DNA of 64,000 bases, taken from NCBI GenBank assembly GCA_029204225.1, contig CM055113.1, positions 3,549,194-3,613,193 of the forward strand. Reading direction: 5' to 3'. This stretch comes from Diphasiastrum complanatum (lineage: Eukaryota > Streptophyta > Lycopodiopsida > Lycopodiales > Lycopodiaceae). A model generated the notes under the pieces. That model was not told where the DNA came from. It did no database searches and was given only the letters and a program-made list of their open reading frames with translations. The translations under genes were made by a program, and so were the position numbers. Every line of letters starts with the position of its first letter. The first letter of the stretch is position 1. Below, piece after piece: positions 45,338-57,949 of this stretch.

Positions 45338-47360
45338 ATGGTTGATCTATGGCTACAAACGGTGGGGACTTCCACTGTCCTACCAAAGGCCCCATGGATC
45401 TTTTCGAGGAGAGAAGAGACGATTGTAAAGAAGGCAATAGCCTCATTTCGAACTTCAACAGGACACATGCGATGCCTAAAGGGTGCCTTCACAAGGGACA
45501 AGAACCTAAGTGGACTCAAGTCTCATGACTGGCATAAATTTTTATAGGTTGGCATGGCATGTTTTTCGACGTTGCTTCTACCTCAACATTGTGGATTACA
45601 TTTTATACCATGTTCTGTGATTTCATGATGATCTAATTGCACATATATGTATCTCAATGACCAAATTGTATTTGTGCATGCAATTTGTGCTTCCCTTGGT
45701 GCTGTGAGTGTTCTTGTTAGAGGCAATAAGGAGTGCAATCTATAAAATCACTGGTTTGGTGTGGTACGGTGAATGCGCATACGACTCACATCATTTTTTC
45801 TTGTGGGGTGATTCAAGGTGATGATCTTGCTAATGCATATGTCACATTGTTGTTTCTCTTATTTATGAAGATACATTTCATCCAAGGAGATACGACTGGC
45901 ATCCATTGACGCAGCAAGACAAAGCTCCATCAAGGCAATGTGTTTGATCGAGAAGCACTTTCCCACATCCATTCACACCATTCAAATGCATTGGTAGATG
46001 AGGTGGCCATTGCAGGTACATCATATACTTGCATCAATTGCATATTCTTAGTCCATCCTAGACTATTGTTATTGTGGTAATTCCCATGTTCTCTCACTAA
46101 CATTGATATATATTTTTTAATTTAGGCATTGTCCATAGTCGTTGGATGTTTTTCTTAGAATGATTCATGAAAAAATTGAATGGCTTTGTAAGACAAAGAG
46201 CAAGGCCTGAGGGAAGCATGGCGGAAGGATGGCTAGTGCAAGAGTACATGGTTTACATCACAGAGTTTCTTGCTCATAGCGATCCTTCTATTCGTAATCT
46301 TTGGGATAAGAAGGATGATGAGTTTGCTGTTGTGGAGGTTCCTCAAGGAAAAGGAGCGATCATGAGAATGAGTGAGTCCTTCAGGGAGATGGTAAATGAG
46401 TTTTGCATTCTTAATAGCGAGGAAATGCAAAAGTGGATTTCGCTATATGAAGAGGCCAAGGCTCATAGACAAACCACTCGAGCCACTTTCGGGAGAGTGC
46501 ATAGAAGACAATCATATCCACCTGACCTTGCCCTTCTACCCAAGGACATGATGCTTGATTGGTTGTGTGAGGCCCTTAGAGAAGCCTCGGCAAACAACTA
46601 GGAAGTAACAGGGAGAGAGCGGGAATATGCAAGGGGGTGCAATTTACATGCAAGCTATGATGATCAACATTAACATGTCATTTAAAACAATTGTACGTGC
46701 AATTTTGTACATGTTTGTTGTATCCCTAACACATTTAGTTCCATTTCGTTCAGTACAAAAAATACAATGCACTGTGGGGATGACACTTTTGTATAGAGCA
46801 CATTGAAAAAAATAGAAACATGTACGATTGTGGAGTCATGGCAAAATTTACCCAAGAGAGTCGAGCAAGCATGGTGGACACCAATTTACTCTCTTCTCAA
46901 CTTGATTATTGTGGGACAATCAATGACATCCTCGAAGTTGGATTTAGGCAATTCAGTTTTTTGCATATTTGATTTCAAATGGCTAAAAGTTATTTGCAAT
47001 GGTCTCAATGCAACTATTAGGAAAAATGAGAGTGGTTATTTTGCCATCAACTCTACCAAGCTTTGGACAGATCAAAGCGATACATTTGTTTTTCCTCAAC
47101 AATGTGAGCAGGTACATTTCTTCTCTGTCTTCAAGATATCTATGCTCTTTTGTTGTCAATCAATCGATTTTCAATGTACTACAAAAAATGTATATTGTGT
47201 ATAGTAATACCCAAGAAACTGTAACATAGGTATGGAAACTAACTATAAGTCAACATTTATGGTAACATCGATCAATTATAGGTGGTCTTTCACCATGATC
47301 GTTTAGATACCAGATGGTGGTATGTGATTCAAGTCACCCCTCGAAGTAAAATAATTTTGA
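45338..47360 (+). pseudogene. CACTA (En/Spm) TNP2-like transposase, 3' half
   Basis: Motifs of the plant TNP2 transposase are in order on the plus strand: GLKSHDWHKFL at about 45510, IEKHFPTSIHTIQMHW and LVDEVAIAG up to 46015, GIVHSRWMFFLE then FVRQRARPEGSMAEG (the DUF4218-type region) at 46126-46601, and later LDLGNSVFCIFDFKW, TFVFPQQCEQ and VVFHHDRLDTRWWYVIQ (the DUF4216-type region) at about 46920-47350. Two introns fit GT-AG rules: 46016-46125 and 47112-47281. A TGA codon after FFLE and breaks between blocks show it is inactive. The N-terminal half is missing or too diverged to see. In active elements this protein cuts at the CACTA ends. Confidence 0.85.
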
Positions 47361-47989
47361 AGATAGAGAGGTCGTGAAGGACATGGTGCTGCCAACTGCA
47401 CCTCATGAACAAGATCGTGATGAGGATTCGATGACACATTTTTGGAGGATGATCATGTGCAAGCTTCACAAGCTAATGATGACATTGAGTGTGATGCATC
47501 ATCATCGGATGGTTTGACGACACATGACACACCTTCTCGATCTCACTCGTCGTCACCATTGTCATTAACTTTTGAAGATCAGCTTATTAATGATGAAGCT
47601 ATAGGAGATATTTGGATAGACTCATTTGGTTTGGCGGATTTGTCACATGATGATGAGGCAAATGATAACGATGAACCACCAAATGAATAAGTGAGTCAGT
47701 ACGTTGTATTTCAATTCATTGTAATATTAATCATATGCTCACAGATGCAATTACACTTTGTTAGTTGACTACTTGACATCGAACAAGAAGTCGATGCATG
47801 TGAGTACACAATTTGTGATCATCATTTTTTTGTGATAGATAAATTTATATATTTACTTGTGCATATGGCAACCAATGTTGAAATGAAATGGAATTCAATA
47901 CGTTGATAGGTAACAAATTCCAAAAGTGAGATCCATTTACATTATGTTTTATACCGTGGTTTACTTTTCATCAATCTCGATATCACCCT
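47361..47989 (+). other. 3' part of the CACTA element, acidic ORF
   Basis: An 82-codon frame at 47442-47690 (Asp/Ser-rich, SRSHSSSPLSLTFEDQ) follows the transposase and may be its acidic tail after a frame change. The remaining sequence is AT-rich and has no motif. Confidence 0.4.
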
Positions 47990-48260
47990 CAGTTAGCAGA
48001 GTGTCCTAAATGCCTCTGGCCACCTGGACCCTCTCTATAAATGTCTCGAAAACAAGTTTAAATTTGCTAGGCTTATACCAACGTCAACCTCGGTATACTT
48101 CTCAAATTAGGTTCAGTATTCCGATGTATGTTCTGAGGCCCTCTTTATATCCCTCTCTATAAATGACTCAAAAACTAGTTCAAATTTGGTAGGCGTATAC
48201 CGAGGCCAAACATCAGACCCGAGGCTTGAGCATTCCGCTGCCCCCGCGACTCATTTTAAA
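47990..48260. repeat. Two diverged tandem units, CACTA subterminal type
   Basis: Segments beginning CCCTCTCTATAAATG and running through AAATTTG.TAGGC.TATACC occur at about 48030 and 48153. Repeats near the ends are usual in CACTA elements. Confidence 0.6.
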
Positions 48261-49275
48261 ACCTATCTTTCAAAGAAACGCTCAAAAAAGCCTTCGTGAT
48301 CACTCGTCCTCTTGTAGTGGCAATGCAGTACGCTTAACAAATTCAAGCTCAAAATTCTTCTAAGCTCTACTTGGTCTAGAATTTGAGATCGTAAGGATAT
48401 ATTCAATTGATTACATAGGCATACACAAAATAATTGAATGTGCGGAAGCGGAAACAATAGATAATTCAGACGAATCAATACGAGAGTAGTATTACATAAC
48501 AAGATGAATTAGAAAAACATACCTTTATCGGTGACATTATTCTGAATGCAATAAGACATTAGATTGAATACAAAAAGTAGCATGTACAGATTAGCAGGAA
48601 ATTACGATGAACACAATACAATAGCAATGATAACTACATGCCCAAAAGCTAATCTGATTTACAATTGCTACAATGACAAGAAGATAATATGGTGGCTTTA
48701 CGCTTGCTATCTCTTTATTTAGTGGTATCATTCTCTTTAGAAAGTTGACAATTTTTTGTCGATTTGAGCTTGAGTCGAAACAGTCGACAATTTTGTCGAT
48801 TCGAGTTAGAGAGTCAACAATAAATAATTTGTCGATTCGAGTTGGAGTCGAAACTTCAACTCGATGGTTTGATTGTTGAGACTCTCTCAATAGTTTGACT
48901 AGCATGACTCCCTCAAAAGTTTGACTTGATAGCTTGACTATCACGTAGATACCTATTTGTAATTCTCATGTATTTCTGCAGATTGTGTGACAATGTGAGT
49001 AAATACACAACAACATGAATGGATCTAGACGTCATGTGCTGCGTTGAACAATATTGACTGCTCCATGAAGTAGGACTGTCATGTTAAAATTTGTCGACAA
49101 GAAGAAAAAGCACCAAGCTTGATTCTACTTGAAGACAACAAAATACAATGAGCCACACTACATCTTCATTACATCACCAAGATATTTAAGGTTCTATTCA
49201 AGCATTTCACAAGAGCTCTACATATGATCAACAAGATGCCAATAACCTTTATTTATGTGCCCACACACATTACAT
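48261..49275 (-). mobile_element. LTR-like relic of copia family H (inverted copy)
   Basis: 48945-49275 matches 12165-12660 in inverted orientation, without the 120-bp pol tail present there. Further left lie repeated TCGATTCGAGTTGGAGTCGAAA-like units near 48755-48860. The segment has the look of an LTR; it probably inserted into the CACTA element. Confidence 0.55.
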
Positions 49276-50394
49276 AAGAAAGATCCTCTCCTACTATCCC
49301 TCCACAATACAAAAAATGAAAAGAGCAATGAAAAGAATGCTCTCTCTATTCCAATAATGTAAATGAATCTTCTCCTAAAGTCATGTGGAGTTCTGAGGTT
49401 CTGAGCAATTTAAGTTTCTGTTTCCACACCTTTGGAGAAACAAGCACATTTCCAACTATTGTCGAACTTTTTGCAAACGTGTTCTTTGTTTCAAGGCCCT
49501 TTCTGTTTAGAGGTGAGTGTCTCCATTCATGGCTGCAACAGATTTTTATATATGGGCAAAGATTTGTGGACTATATTTCTTGGACTACGATTCTTCGAAC
49601 ATCAAATACTGCATCTCCTCATTTAGCCTACACATGCCAACCTTAACTTGAGGTGAATGCCTTAATTTTTTCTCTTCTAAAGTTGAAATCATTCTTCTTG
49701 TAAAGTTATGTGACATTATGAGCAGTTAAAGTTTCTGATTTTGATTCCAATAAAAATAATACCAAGGCCTTGTATGAACTAGATCTAGAACTCCTAATTT
49801 TCAAAGCGTTGTTAAATACCATGAAATAGAAGTCAAATATTGAAATCTACTGCTAGAAGAAATTTTTTGTTGTTTATTTTTTAACATTACAATTGTTGAT
49901 TTACTCCTACAACAACAAGCTCCACATTCACAGTGGACATCAACATGCAAGCTGGGCAAGAGATGTAGATACTTGTGAGTTCGGATCTAGATTTATATTC
50001 TTCCTAAACGACGTTTGAAAGATTATGCAAATGCCATCTTAGGCCAATGTTATTGAATTGTCAAACATTTGCAAATGGCAACTTACGCCAACATTGCAAA
50101 TGTTAACTTAGTCAAATGTGGTATTGTTCACATTATGGGACTGTGGACGTGGAATGTATATCCAAATCTGACATCCACGTGGAATGTTGGATTTCGACAT
50201 CCACATCACATTCGGCATTCAAATTTCAAATGCAGTGTCCGGGATGCCGGAAACCCGGTATTTTCAGATTCTGATGTGTTTTATAGATGTCGGATTCCGA
50301 TGACCCTATTGCGACGTGTTTTGCGATGGCCGCGATGAATGAAAAAAAAATTAAGCTCGCAATTCATGTCGCAAACCACGTCGCAAATCGCAGT
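49276..50394. other. CACTA right-side sequence, no gene
   Basis: No supported coding region. Toward the right end (50140-50310) lie variants of GTCGGATTCCGATG and ACATCCACG. Confidence 0.4.
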
Positions 50395-50407
50395 GTGTGT
50401 TGTAGTG
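50395..50407 (-). mobile_element. CACTA terminal inverted repeat (right end)
   Basis: The minus strand from 50407 reads CACTACAACACAC, a CACTA-type terminus, preceded inward by GCGA-rich subterminal repeats. It fits the right end of the TNP2-bearing element. I found no matching left terminus. Confidence 0.6.
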
Positions 50408-51780
<1,373 letters not shown>

Positions 51781-51985
51781 AACAAAACTAATTTTATCTT
51801 TAAAAAAAAAGCAAAACATGAACTCAATAAACTCCAAAAGCTTTCAATATTATCAAGCACTAACCTCTAAGCATCAAAAGCATGAACTGATCTTCAAGAA
51901 TCCCAATAATCGCAATAATCGTTCCAAACTTGCCTTCAATCGATCCAACCTACACAAAACAAAGTGAGGACAAAGACGCTGGACC
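51781..51985. other. AT-rich transition with poly-A runs
   Basis: Short A runs near 51772 and 51801; nothing else recognised. Confidence 0.35.
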
Positions 51986-52460
51986 GTGCAAATTCAGAAA
52001 AAAGAATCAAACGTTGGATTTTGACATCCTCGAAACACGTCGGAATCCGATGTCCATGTTGGACGTCAGAACCCAAGTGCCGTGGATAGGATGTCAGATT
52101 GTTGACATGGACGTCGGATTGTTGACATGGATGTCAGAACTCAGGTGCCATGGACAGGATGTTAGACTGCTGATGTGGATGTCGAATCCGACGTCCGTTG
52201 AAATCTTACGTCCATGTCGGATGACACATCATTTTTTTCTTTTTAAATAATGCCATGCTATATCCACGTCGTCATGTCGGATTCTGACATATTGGTTCCG
52301 ACGTGCACTTTAAAACTTGCTTGTTGCCACAATTTGCCGATCACCGGACTCCCGAATTTGGAGCTTTTGCCTAGATGTTGGATTCCGATGTGTCAAATTC
52401 TGATAGATTATAAAATTTTCCAAAATCCATCGGATGCTCACATCGAAATCCGTGTGATAT
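51986..52460. repeat. Cluster of degenerate GTCGGATTCCGATGTC repeats
   Basis: At least ten variants of GGATGTC/GTCGGATTCCGATGTC in both orientations, with ACGTCG cores, are packed here. The same motif family occurs at 50140-50310, on the other side of the microsatellite block. Such dense short repeats suit the subterminal region of a CACTA or other DNA transposon. Confidence 0.6.
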
Positions 52461-52869
52461 GTTATTGTGATTGTCCACTTTTGCTTTCCTTGCATTCTGT
52501 TATTTGCATTTCCATTCACGCTCTGGTTTCATTTCTTAGAAAATGCAAAAAGTGCAACAAGTGCCAAAAAACGTCTGTCTTGCAAAATTGGCGTATGCGA
52601 AAAATGGGAAATGAAAAATGCAAAAAATTCAACACATGCGCAAAATCGTGTGCACTGCAAATTGACCTAGCCAAAAAAGCCGAAGTGTGAAAAAGCCAAA
52701 AAAGCCAAAGGGTTTTTGGAGTTCACCATTTCCATCAGCTCTCTCTTGAACTAAGGAAACCTTCATTTGATCCCCATTGAGACCCTGTGCTACTCAAACA
52801 GAGTCTTGTTTAGAGGCTCATCAACTCCCTTTTCTGAATCAGATCTCTCATATGGTGATACTCCAGTGG
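52461..52869. other. Unassigned stretch
   Basis: Short runs of GCAAAA.GTGCAA and GCCAAAAAAGCC repeats near 52543-52710; no gene supported. Confidence 0.35.
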
Positions 52870-54480
52870 GTTTGGTTTTGGAGTTAAAAACAAGATCCTT
52901 GGTGAGGCGGATTCGCTTTGGCTGTCCATATTCATTATAGTGGCTGAGCCTATGGTTCACCTAACTCGTTCAATAGCATTAGAAGCCACACTAGCTCATT
53001 TGCATTTTAAGATGCAACAACATATTCTGCTTTACACGAGGATTGAGCAACCAAGGTCTTCTTCTTGCATACCCAATTTACTATTGCTCCACATAGAACA
53101 AAACATCCACCAGACACAGAATTACTGTCATCTCTGCTGCTTGCCCAAGTGGCATCACTATAAGCAAGTAACTCAAAATCAAAATTTTTGTTAAAGGTTA
53201 TGCCATACCTTGTTGTACCTTTAATTTATTGAACGACTCTTTTTGCCATTCTCCAATGTTTCTTGCCAAGATTGTTACTGAATTGGCTGAGTACATAGCC
53301 ACATCGATGTCAGATATTGTGCAGACCGCAAGGTACACGAGGCTGCCAATAAGGTTCTGATATGGCATTGTTGCCATTTCAGCCTTCTCTGGATCATCTT
53401 TCGGGCAGTCATCCTTAGTCAATCTTGCTCCTGCTTCCATCAAGAGTGCATTTTTCTTTGCACTCTATCATTTTTTAATCCTTCAGAATCTTCAACGCAT
53501 ATTTCTCATGTGTTAGGTGGAGAGTGCATGTGCACCTATCCCTGTCTATCTATAGTCCCACACATATCTGCCCTTCACCAAGATCTAAAATGTAAAACTC
53601 ATCAGATATTTGAGTCTTTATTTTATGAATCAATTTCAGGCAATTCCCTATCATCAGAGAATCATCAACGAATAGTGTCATGAATACAAAACTGTCACCA
53701 TCTCTGATTGTTTATATATTACGATCAGATAGCAAAGCATGCATTCCAATTGACTTAAGATAAAGATCAATTCTACTATGACATGCTCTTGTAGCCTATT
53801 TCAATCCGTAGATGCATTTAGTCAATCTAAATACAAATTCTGGATGAGCTTCATCTAAAAAGCCTTCTGGATTTGTCATATAAATTTCTTTGTCAATGTT
53901 CCCATATAGGAATGTCGCTTTGATATCAATCTGGTGAAATTCCAGATTGTACTTCATAGCATATGCTAAGAGTGTTCTTATGCTGGCCATTTTTGTTGTG
54001 GGAGAGAAGGCGACAAAATATCTTGATCTTGATATTGAGTCTACTGCCATAGTTCCAGACAGATCTCTGTGTACCAAGTCAAGTGGTGCCTTCGCTCTGG
54101 CCAGCTATCCAAGGGTTCCTGACTTTGTTTTCCTAGAGAACAAATTTGACAAAAATCTTGATGTGGTTGGATTACATTTTACCCTCTTTTCCAGACCTTG
54201 TTGGCCCACTTTCTATTGCTAGGAAACAAGGTTTCTAGTTCCTTGAGAGTTGTTGTCATCTTGTGCCCATGTGTTGTTGGACCATCATTTGCAACAGATA
54301 ACCACACTTAGTGGTAGCTTTGCATTGTTTGAGAACCAAGCATAGTTTTTCAGCAATCTTCTCAGCCCACTTAAAAGTGTGAGTGGTCGTCCATTGTCAT
54401 GGTTAACACAAAGAGGTCACTAGGTGGAATGTGATCCATGCAGACAATGTGAACCTCAGTCAAGATCATCAATTTTTTTG
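52870..54480 (-). pseudogene. Copia pol fragment (integrase to RNase H), another family
   Basis: Read on the minus strand from 54480: a GAG-pre-integrase/integrase start with CQICSLGK (about 54150), RT with FHQIDIKATFLYG and IYMTNPEGF and CIYGLK (54077-53796), an RT tail with YQNLIGSLVYLA (53443-53198), and RNase H with YSDATWASSRDDS and SSCKAEYVVA (about 53165-52985). Large deletions and stops separate the parts. The residues differ from all other copia elements here, so this is a separate, old family without recognisable LTRs. Confidence 0.8.
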
Positions 54481-54487
54481 CCACAGC

Positions 54488-54886
54488 TCATAGCTTTGGA
54501 TCCTTGATCAGCTTCGTCACAAGGCCATCATTGAAGTAGTTGTGATCATAGCTGGTGCCCTTGTCTTGGATGGACTCACCAGTGTCTGGAAAGCTGATCA
54601 GTTGGATCCTGGCAGGTGTAATATCAATGTTAATGCAACTGCCATTCTTGGAAGGAATCCAAAATGAGTAGAATTCATCCGAGTAGGAGGAGTAGGCACC
54701 ACGTACCAGACTTTCATGTCGTTGCTCAAGAAGATGGATTAGATTAAAACCAATACGGATGAAAACGTCATTCGCTAATTGGAACATTGTGGAATGATTC
54801 TTGATTTCTAGTAGAAAGATATCACCCGTGTAAGGTTTTGGTGCCTTACGACGATGCAATGAGAGTGAGGGATCTCTGGAAGCCAT
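54488..54886 (-). CDS. Hypothetical protein, 132 aa
   Basis: Open frame from ATG at 54886 reading MASRDPSLSLHRRKAPKP, then GDIFLLEIKNHSTMFQLAND and FYSFWIPSKNGSCINIDI. Amino acid composition is that of a soluble protein, with no membrane segment or signal peptide. It lies directly after a copia fragment, and a second minus-strand ORF lies 60 bp upstream; the two may be parts of one gene. I do not recognise the family. Confidence 0.4.
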   Translation of the reverse strand: MASRDPSLSLHRRKAPKPYTGDIFLLEIKNHSTMFQLANDVFIRIGFNLIHLLEQRHESLVRGAYSSYSDEFYSFWIPSKNGSCINIDITPARIQLISFPDTGESIQDKGTSYDHNYFNDGLVTKLIKDPKL

Positions 54887-54946
54887 GAAAACAATAGTAG
54901 AGTGATTCTAGATAGTTTTGAAAATTTTGAAAATTTCAGCATGAAC

Positions 54947-55225
54947 TCACTTGAAAGAATCTACAATGAGCTCGTGGAGAGGATGGGTGAGGCCTACATA
55001 TAGAATTTTGTGGGCAGGAATTTTCACCCAGTAATCGCCCTTAGTGCCCATGACTTTCCAGTGAGGTTCGCGAATTTCAAGGCAATGTTCCGAGGTCCGC
55101 TGTAACTGATTTTTTTGTACAAAATGAGTGAAATTGTCTGACAGTACAAAAATTGGTTTGATCAGAATTCGCAGATATGACAACGAAATCGTACAAGTAA
55201 TTTTGAGACTCAGCGAATTCTCCAC
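54947..55225 (-). CDS. Hypothetical ORF, 92 aa
   Basis: Open frame from ATG at 55225 with SLSYLRILIKPIFVLSDN, LEIREPHWKVMGTKGDYWV and KILYVGLTHPLHEL. It has the feel of coding sequence and may be an upstream exon or frame of the ORF at 54488-54886; the intervening 60 bp is AT-rich. Function unknown. Confidence 0.35.
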   Translation of the reverse strand: MENSLSLKITCTISLSYLRILIKPIFVLSDNFTHFVQKNQLQRTSEHCLEIREPHWKVMGTKGDYWVKIPAHKILYVGLTHPLHELIVDSFK

Positions 55226-56955
55226 GAATTTTGTCAGTGAGGATCTTATGCAAAAAAATGGCTTTTTTCTATTTATGGAAAGTTATGATCTCCCAATGAT
55301 GTAAAAGTATTTGCATGTCATGAGGATCCATGTCCAATGACCATGCATGTTCTTATTTTGATGACCATGCTTTTGCATGTATTTGGAAACAAAATCTAAT
55401 CCGGTGCTTGATGATCTTTGCCAAAGTCTAATCTTTTTTTTGAGATTATGGGATTCTCTAAGCTCTAATCTTTTTGCAATCCGAATGATTTAAAAATTTC
55501 AAGAAACTATGAAACCATTTCTATCCTTTGTATATGTAATTGGCTGAGGGCTAGTTGGTCTTGCATACTATATAATAACCTTTCAAGGGGAGGTCTCCAT
55601 TATGATATGTCATCATGTCTTATGATTGAATGCACTTACTTCTTTGATAAGCTTTGTATTTCCTTTCGATATGTTTATGAATATTTTTGTTGACTTGATT
55701 TTAAAGACCAATTTCTTTATTAGAAATTTAGAATTTTAGGAGACCTTCTCTTCAGGTTCACAAATCAAAGTCCAATCTTCCAGAACTGAAAGTTGCTTAT
55801 AGTGATAGGCTGAACCATATCGTTACCGTATCAGGTCAAGTGCCATGTTGAACAGTGTAATGATTTTGGTCTTCATATTTTAATTTAATAAATCATTATG
55901 TATTTGAAAATAAGCTGTATAAAATATGTAGCATATCACAAACAAATAAGTAGCTTGGACTGGTACATGAAGTGTGGGGCAAATCCATGCCATACCAATA
56001 CTTATACTTGTCATAGAGCAAACAGGTAATGTACGATTCTCGTAACTTCTTCAGCATATCCATGCTTTCCAAGAGTCCGCAAGCTATCTTATCATTTTAC
56101 TCATCTTAAACCTTAATCGTGTCTTAAAAAAACAGTATAACACAATATCTACATGCATAAAAGATAGAGTTTGTAACCACTCATTCATACTAGGATTAGG
56201 GCAAATCCATGCCGTTCCAATCCCTATGAATGTAGAAGCTCTTTGCACAACTCCATGTACTTCTAGCCGCATCCATGCGAACCCCTTCCTCATCACGATG
56301 TACAGCATCGCTCCCATCCACTACTCCCCACAGCCCTCTCTCCTTGAGGATCAATTTCATCTTCCTCAAGGACTCGTGAATCGCTCAATGGACTGATTTC
56401 GGTTGTCATCTCGACCTTTAGGCAGACTATAATTTGTTTTGCTTTGACCTCACTCGCTTTCTCCTTCATATCCCTTCGACGGTACAGATCGCTTTCAGAA
56501 ATGATTACACTACCTCGTGATGTGGGCCCATAACCTTTGAAAGATCATAATTCTATATGTACCGGAATCAACGATTACATACTAGGTATACGAAACTATG
56601 ACACGCAGCAATCAAACAATGAGAGCATTCATCATGGCAAGCTAAATATCTGTACGACACAGAAGACACGAAATGCAGAAATCAAAAGGTACTTGATACA
56701 TCCCATCCTTGGGTACATATACACCTCAACAGGTGTCAGCCAAGAAAATGCACATCTGTATGTGCCAAGAACCTACTTACTTAGGGCTGCCCATTCTACC
56801 TTTGGACACATGCCTTACATAACTGCCAACTCGTTTCACACTACATTGACTTCAAAAGAACGGTTTTACAACTGATCTAACAGTAAAGGGATGGTTGGGG
56901 CTTTAACTCTACTTTTGCACTTCCATATTGAGCCCTTAAGGCCATCAGTTTATCT
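55226..56955. other. Unassigned stretch
   Basis: No supported gene. A 112-codon frame at 56537-56875 (plus) shows no recognised motif. AT-rich sequence to about 55900. Confidence 0.35.
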
Positions 56956-57949
56956 TGCCACCCCTCAAGTTTGCCCACATTCACATTCACAGACCCTTTG
57001 AGAATTTCAAATTTTTGGAGTTCAGTGATGGACTTGTATGCAGTACCAGACCGGATATTTGCACGGCAGTAGGGAAGTTAAGTCAGCTTTTGAATAACCC
57101 AGGCATAGCACACGGGAATGCAGGAAAGAGAGTCCTAAAATATTTACAAGGAATAGCTGCACATGGTATAATCTACAGGTTATGCAGTTTCGGACTGGGG
57201 AGGAAATGAGGATGACAGGACATCCACATCAGGTTATACATTCATCATGGCCAATGCAATAATCAGCTGGGCAAGTACCAAACATAGATCCGTGACTCTA
57301 TCCACCACTGAAGCTGAATACATGGCTCTGTGTCATGCTTCAAAGGAACACATGTGGATCAAGAATATTATTAATGAAATAGAGATTAAAGTAGATAGTT
57401 TTGTTTTACAAAGTGATCAGGGATGCATTTTCTTGTGTAAAAATGGTTGCTTTCATAAGAGAAGCAAACATATAATGTCTGCAATATCACTATGTTAGAT
57501 ATATGATACAATTGGAGAATTTAGGCTGAAGTATTGTGCTACTAAAGAAATGATAGCGGATCTCATGACCAAGAGTTTAGGTAAAGCAAAATTTCAGTAT
57601 TTTAGAGATCTGATGGGAGTAAGAGAAAATTTCTTAGTAGAATGAAGTTGAATTGTGGGAGAGATTGTTGGTAGCAATTCAACTGTTAGGCCGTTATATG
57701 TTGAATGTCACACCCATGTGAGAAATTGGCGGGTGTGAAAAGAAGGGTACCTGTCATCGACAATGACATGTAAAGATCTTTGATGATCAGTAGGATATAA
57801 GTAGAAGCTATACGAACATGGATGCACTGTTTTTGCACATCTGGCAATAGGATTACCTCTGGTGTCTTTTCAGTAAGGCATGCTGTATGATCACTGTTCT
57901 TGCTGTGCTTTATTGCTTATGTCAAGTCATGCACAAGAAAGATAATACA
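56956..57949 (+). mobile_element. Copia 3' fragment with LTR
   Basis: Plus-strand coding traces: TRPDICTAVGKLSQLL (about 57045), VLKYLQG, then after a deletion SWASTKHRSVTLSTTEAEYM (about 57268), RSKHI, and MIADLMTKSLGK (about 57550), ending with a stop near 57645. A purine-rich GTGGGAGAGA precedes an LTR-like start TGTTGGTAGCAATTC at 57666. The LTR may end near 57949 (GATAATACA), but no second LTR was found to confirm it. Gag, integrase and most of RT are missing. Confidence 0.75.

Noticed and set aside
56084-56875. ORFs of 77 and 112 codons
   Set aside because: No motif, no continuity with neighbours, within chance expectation.
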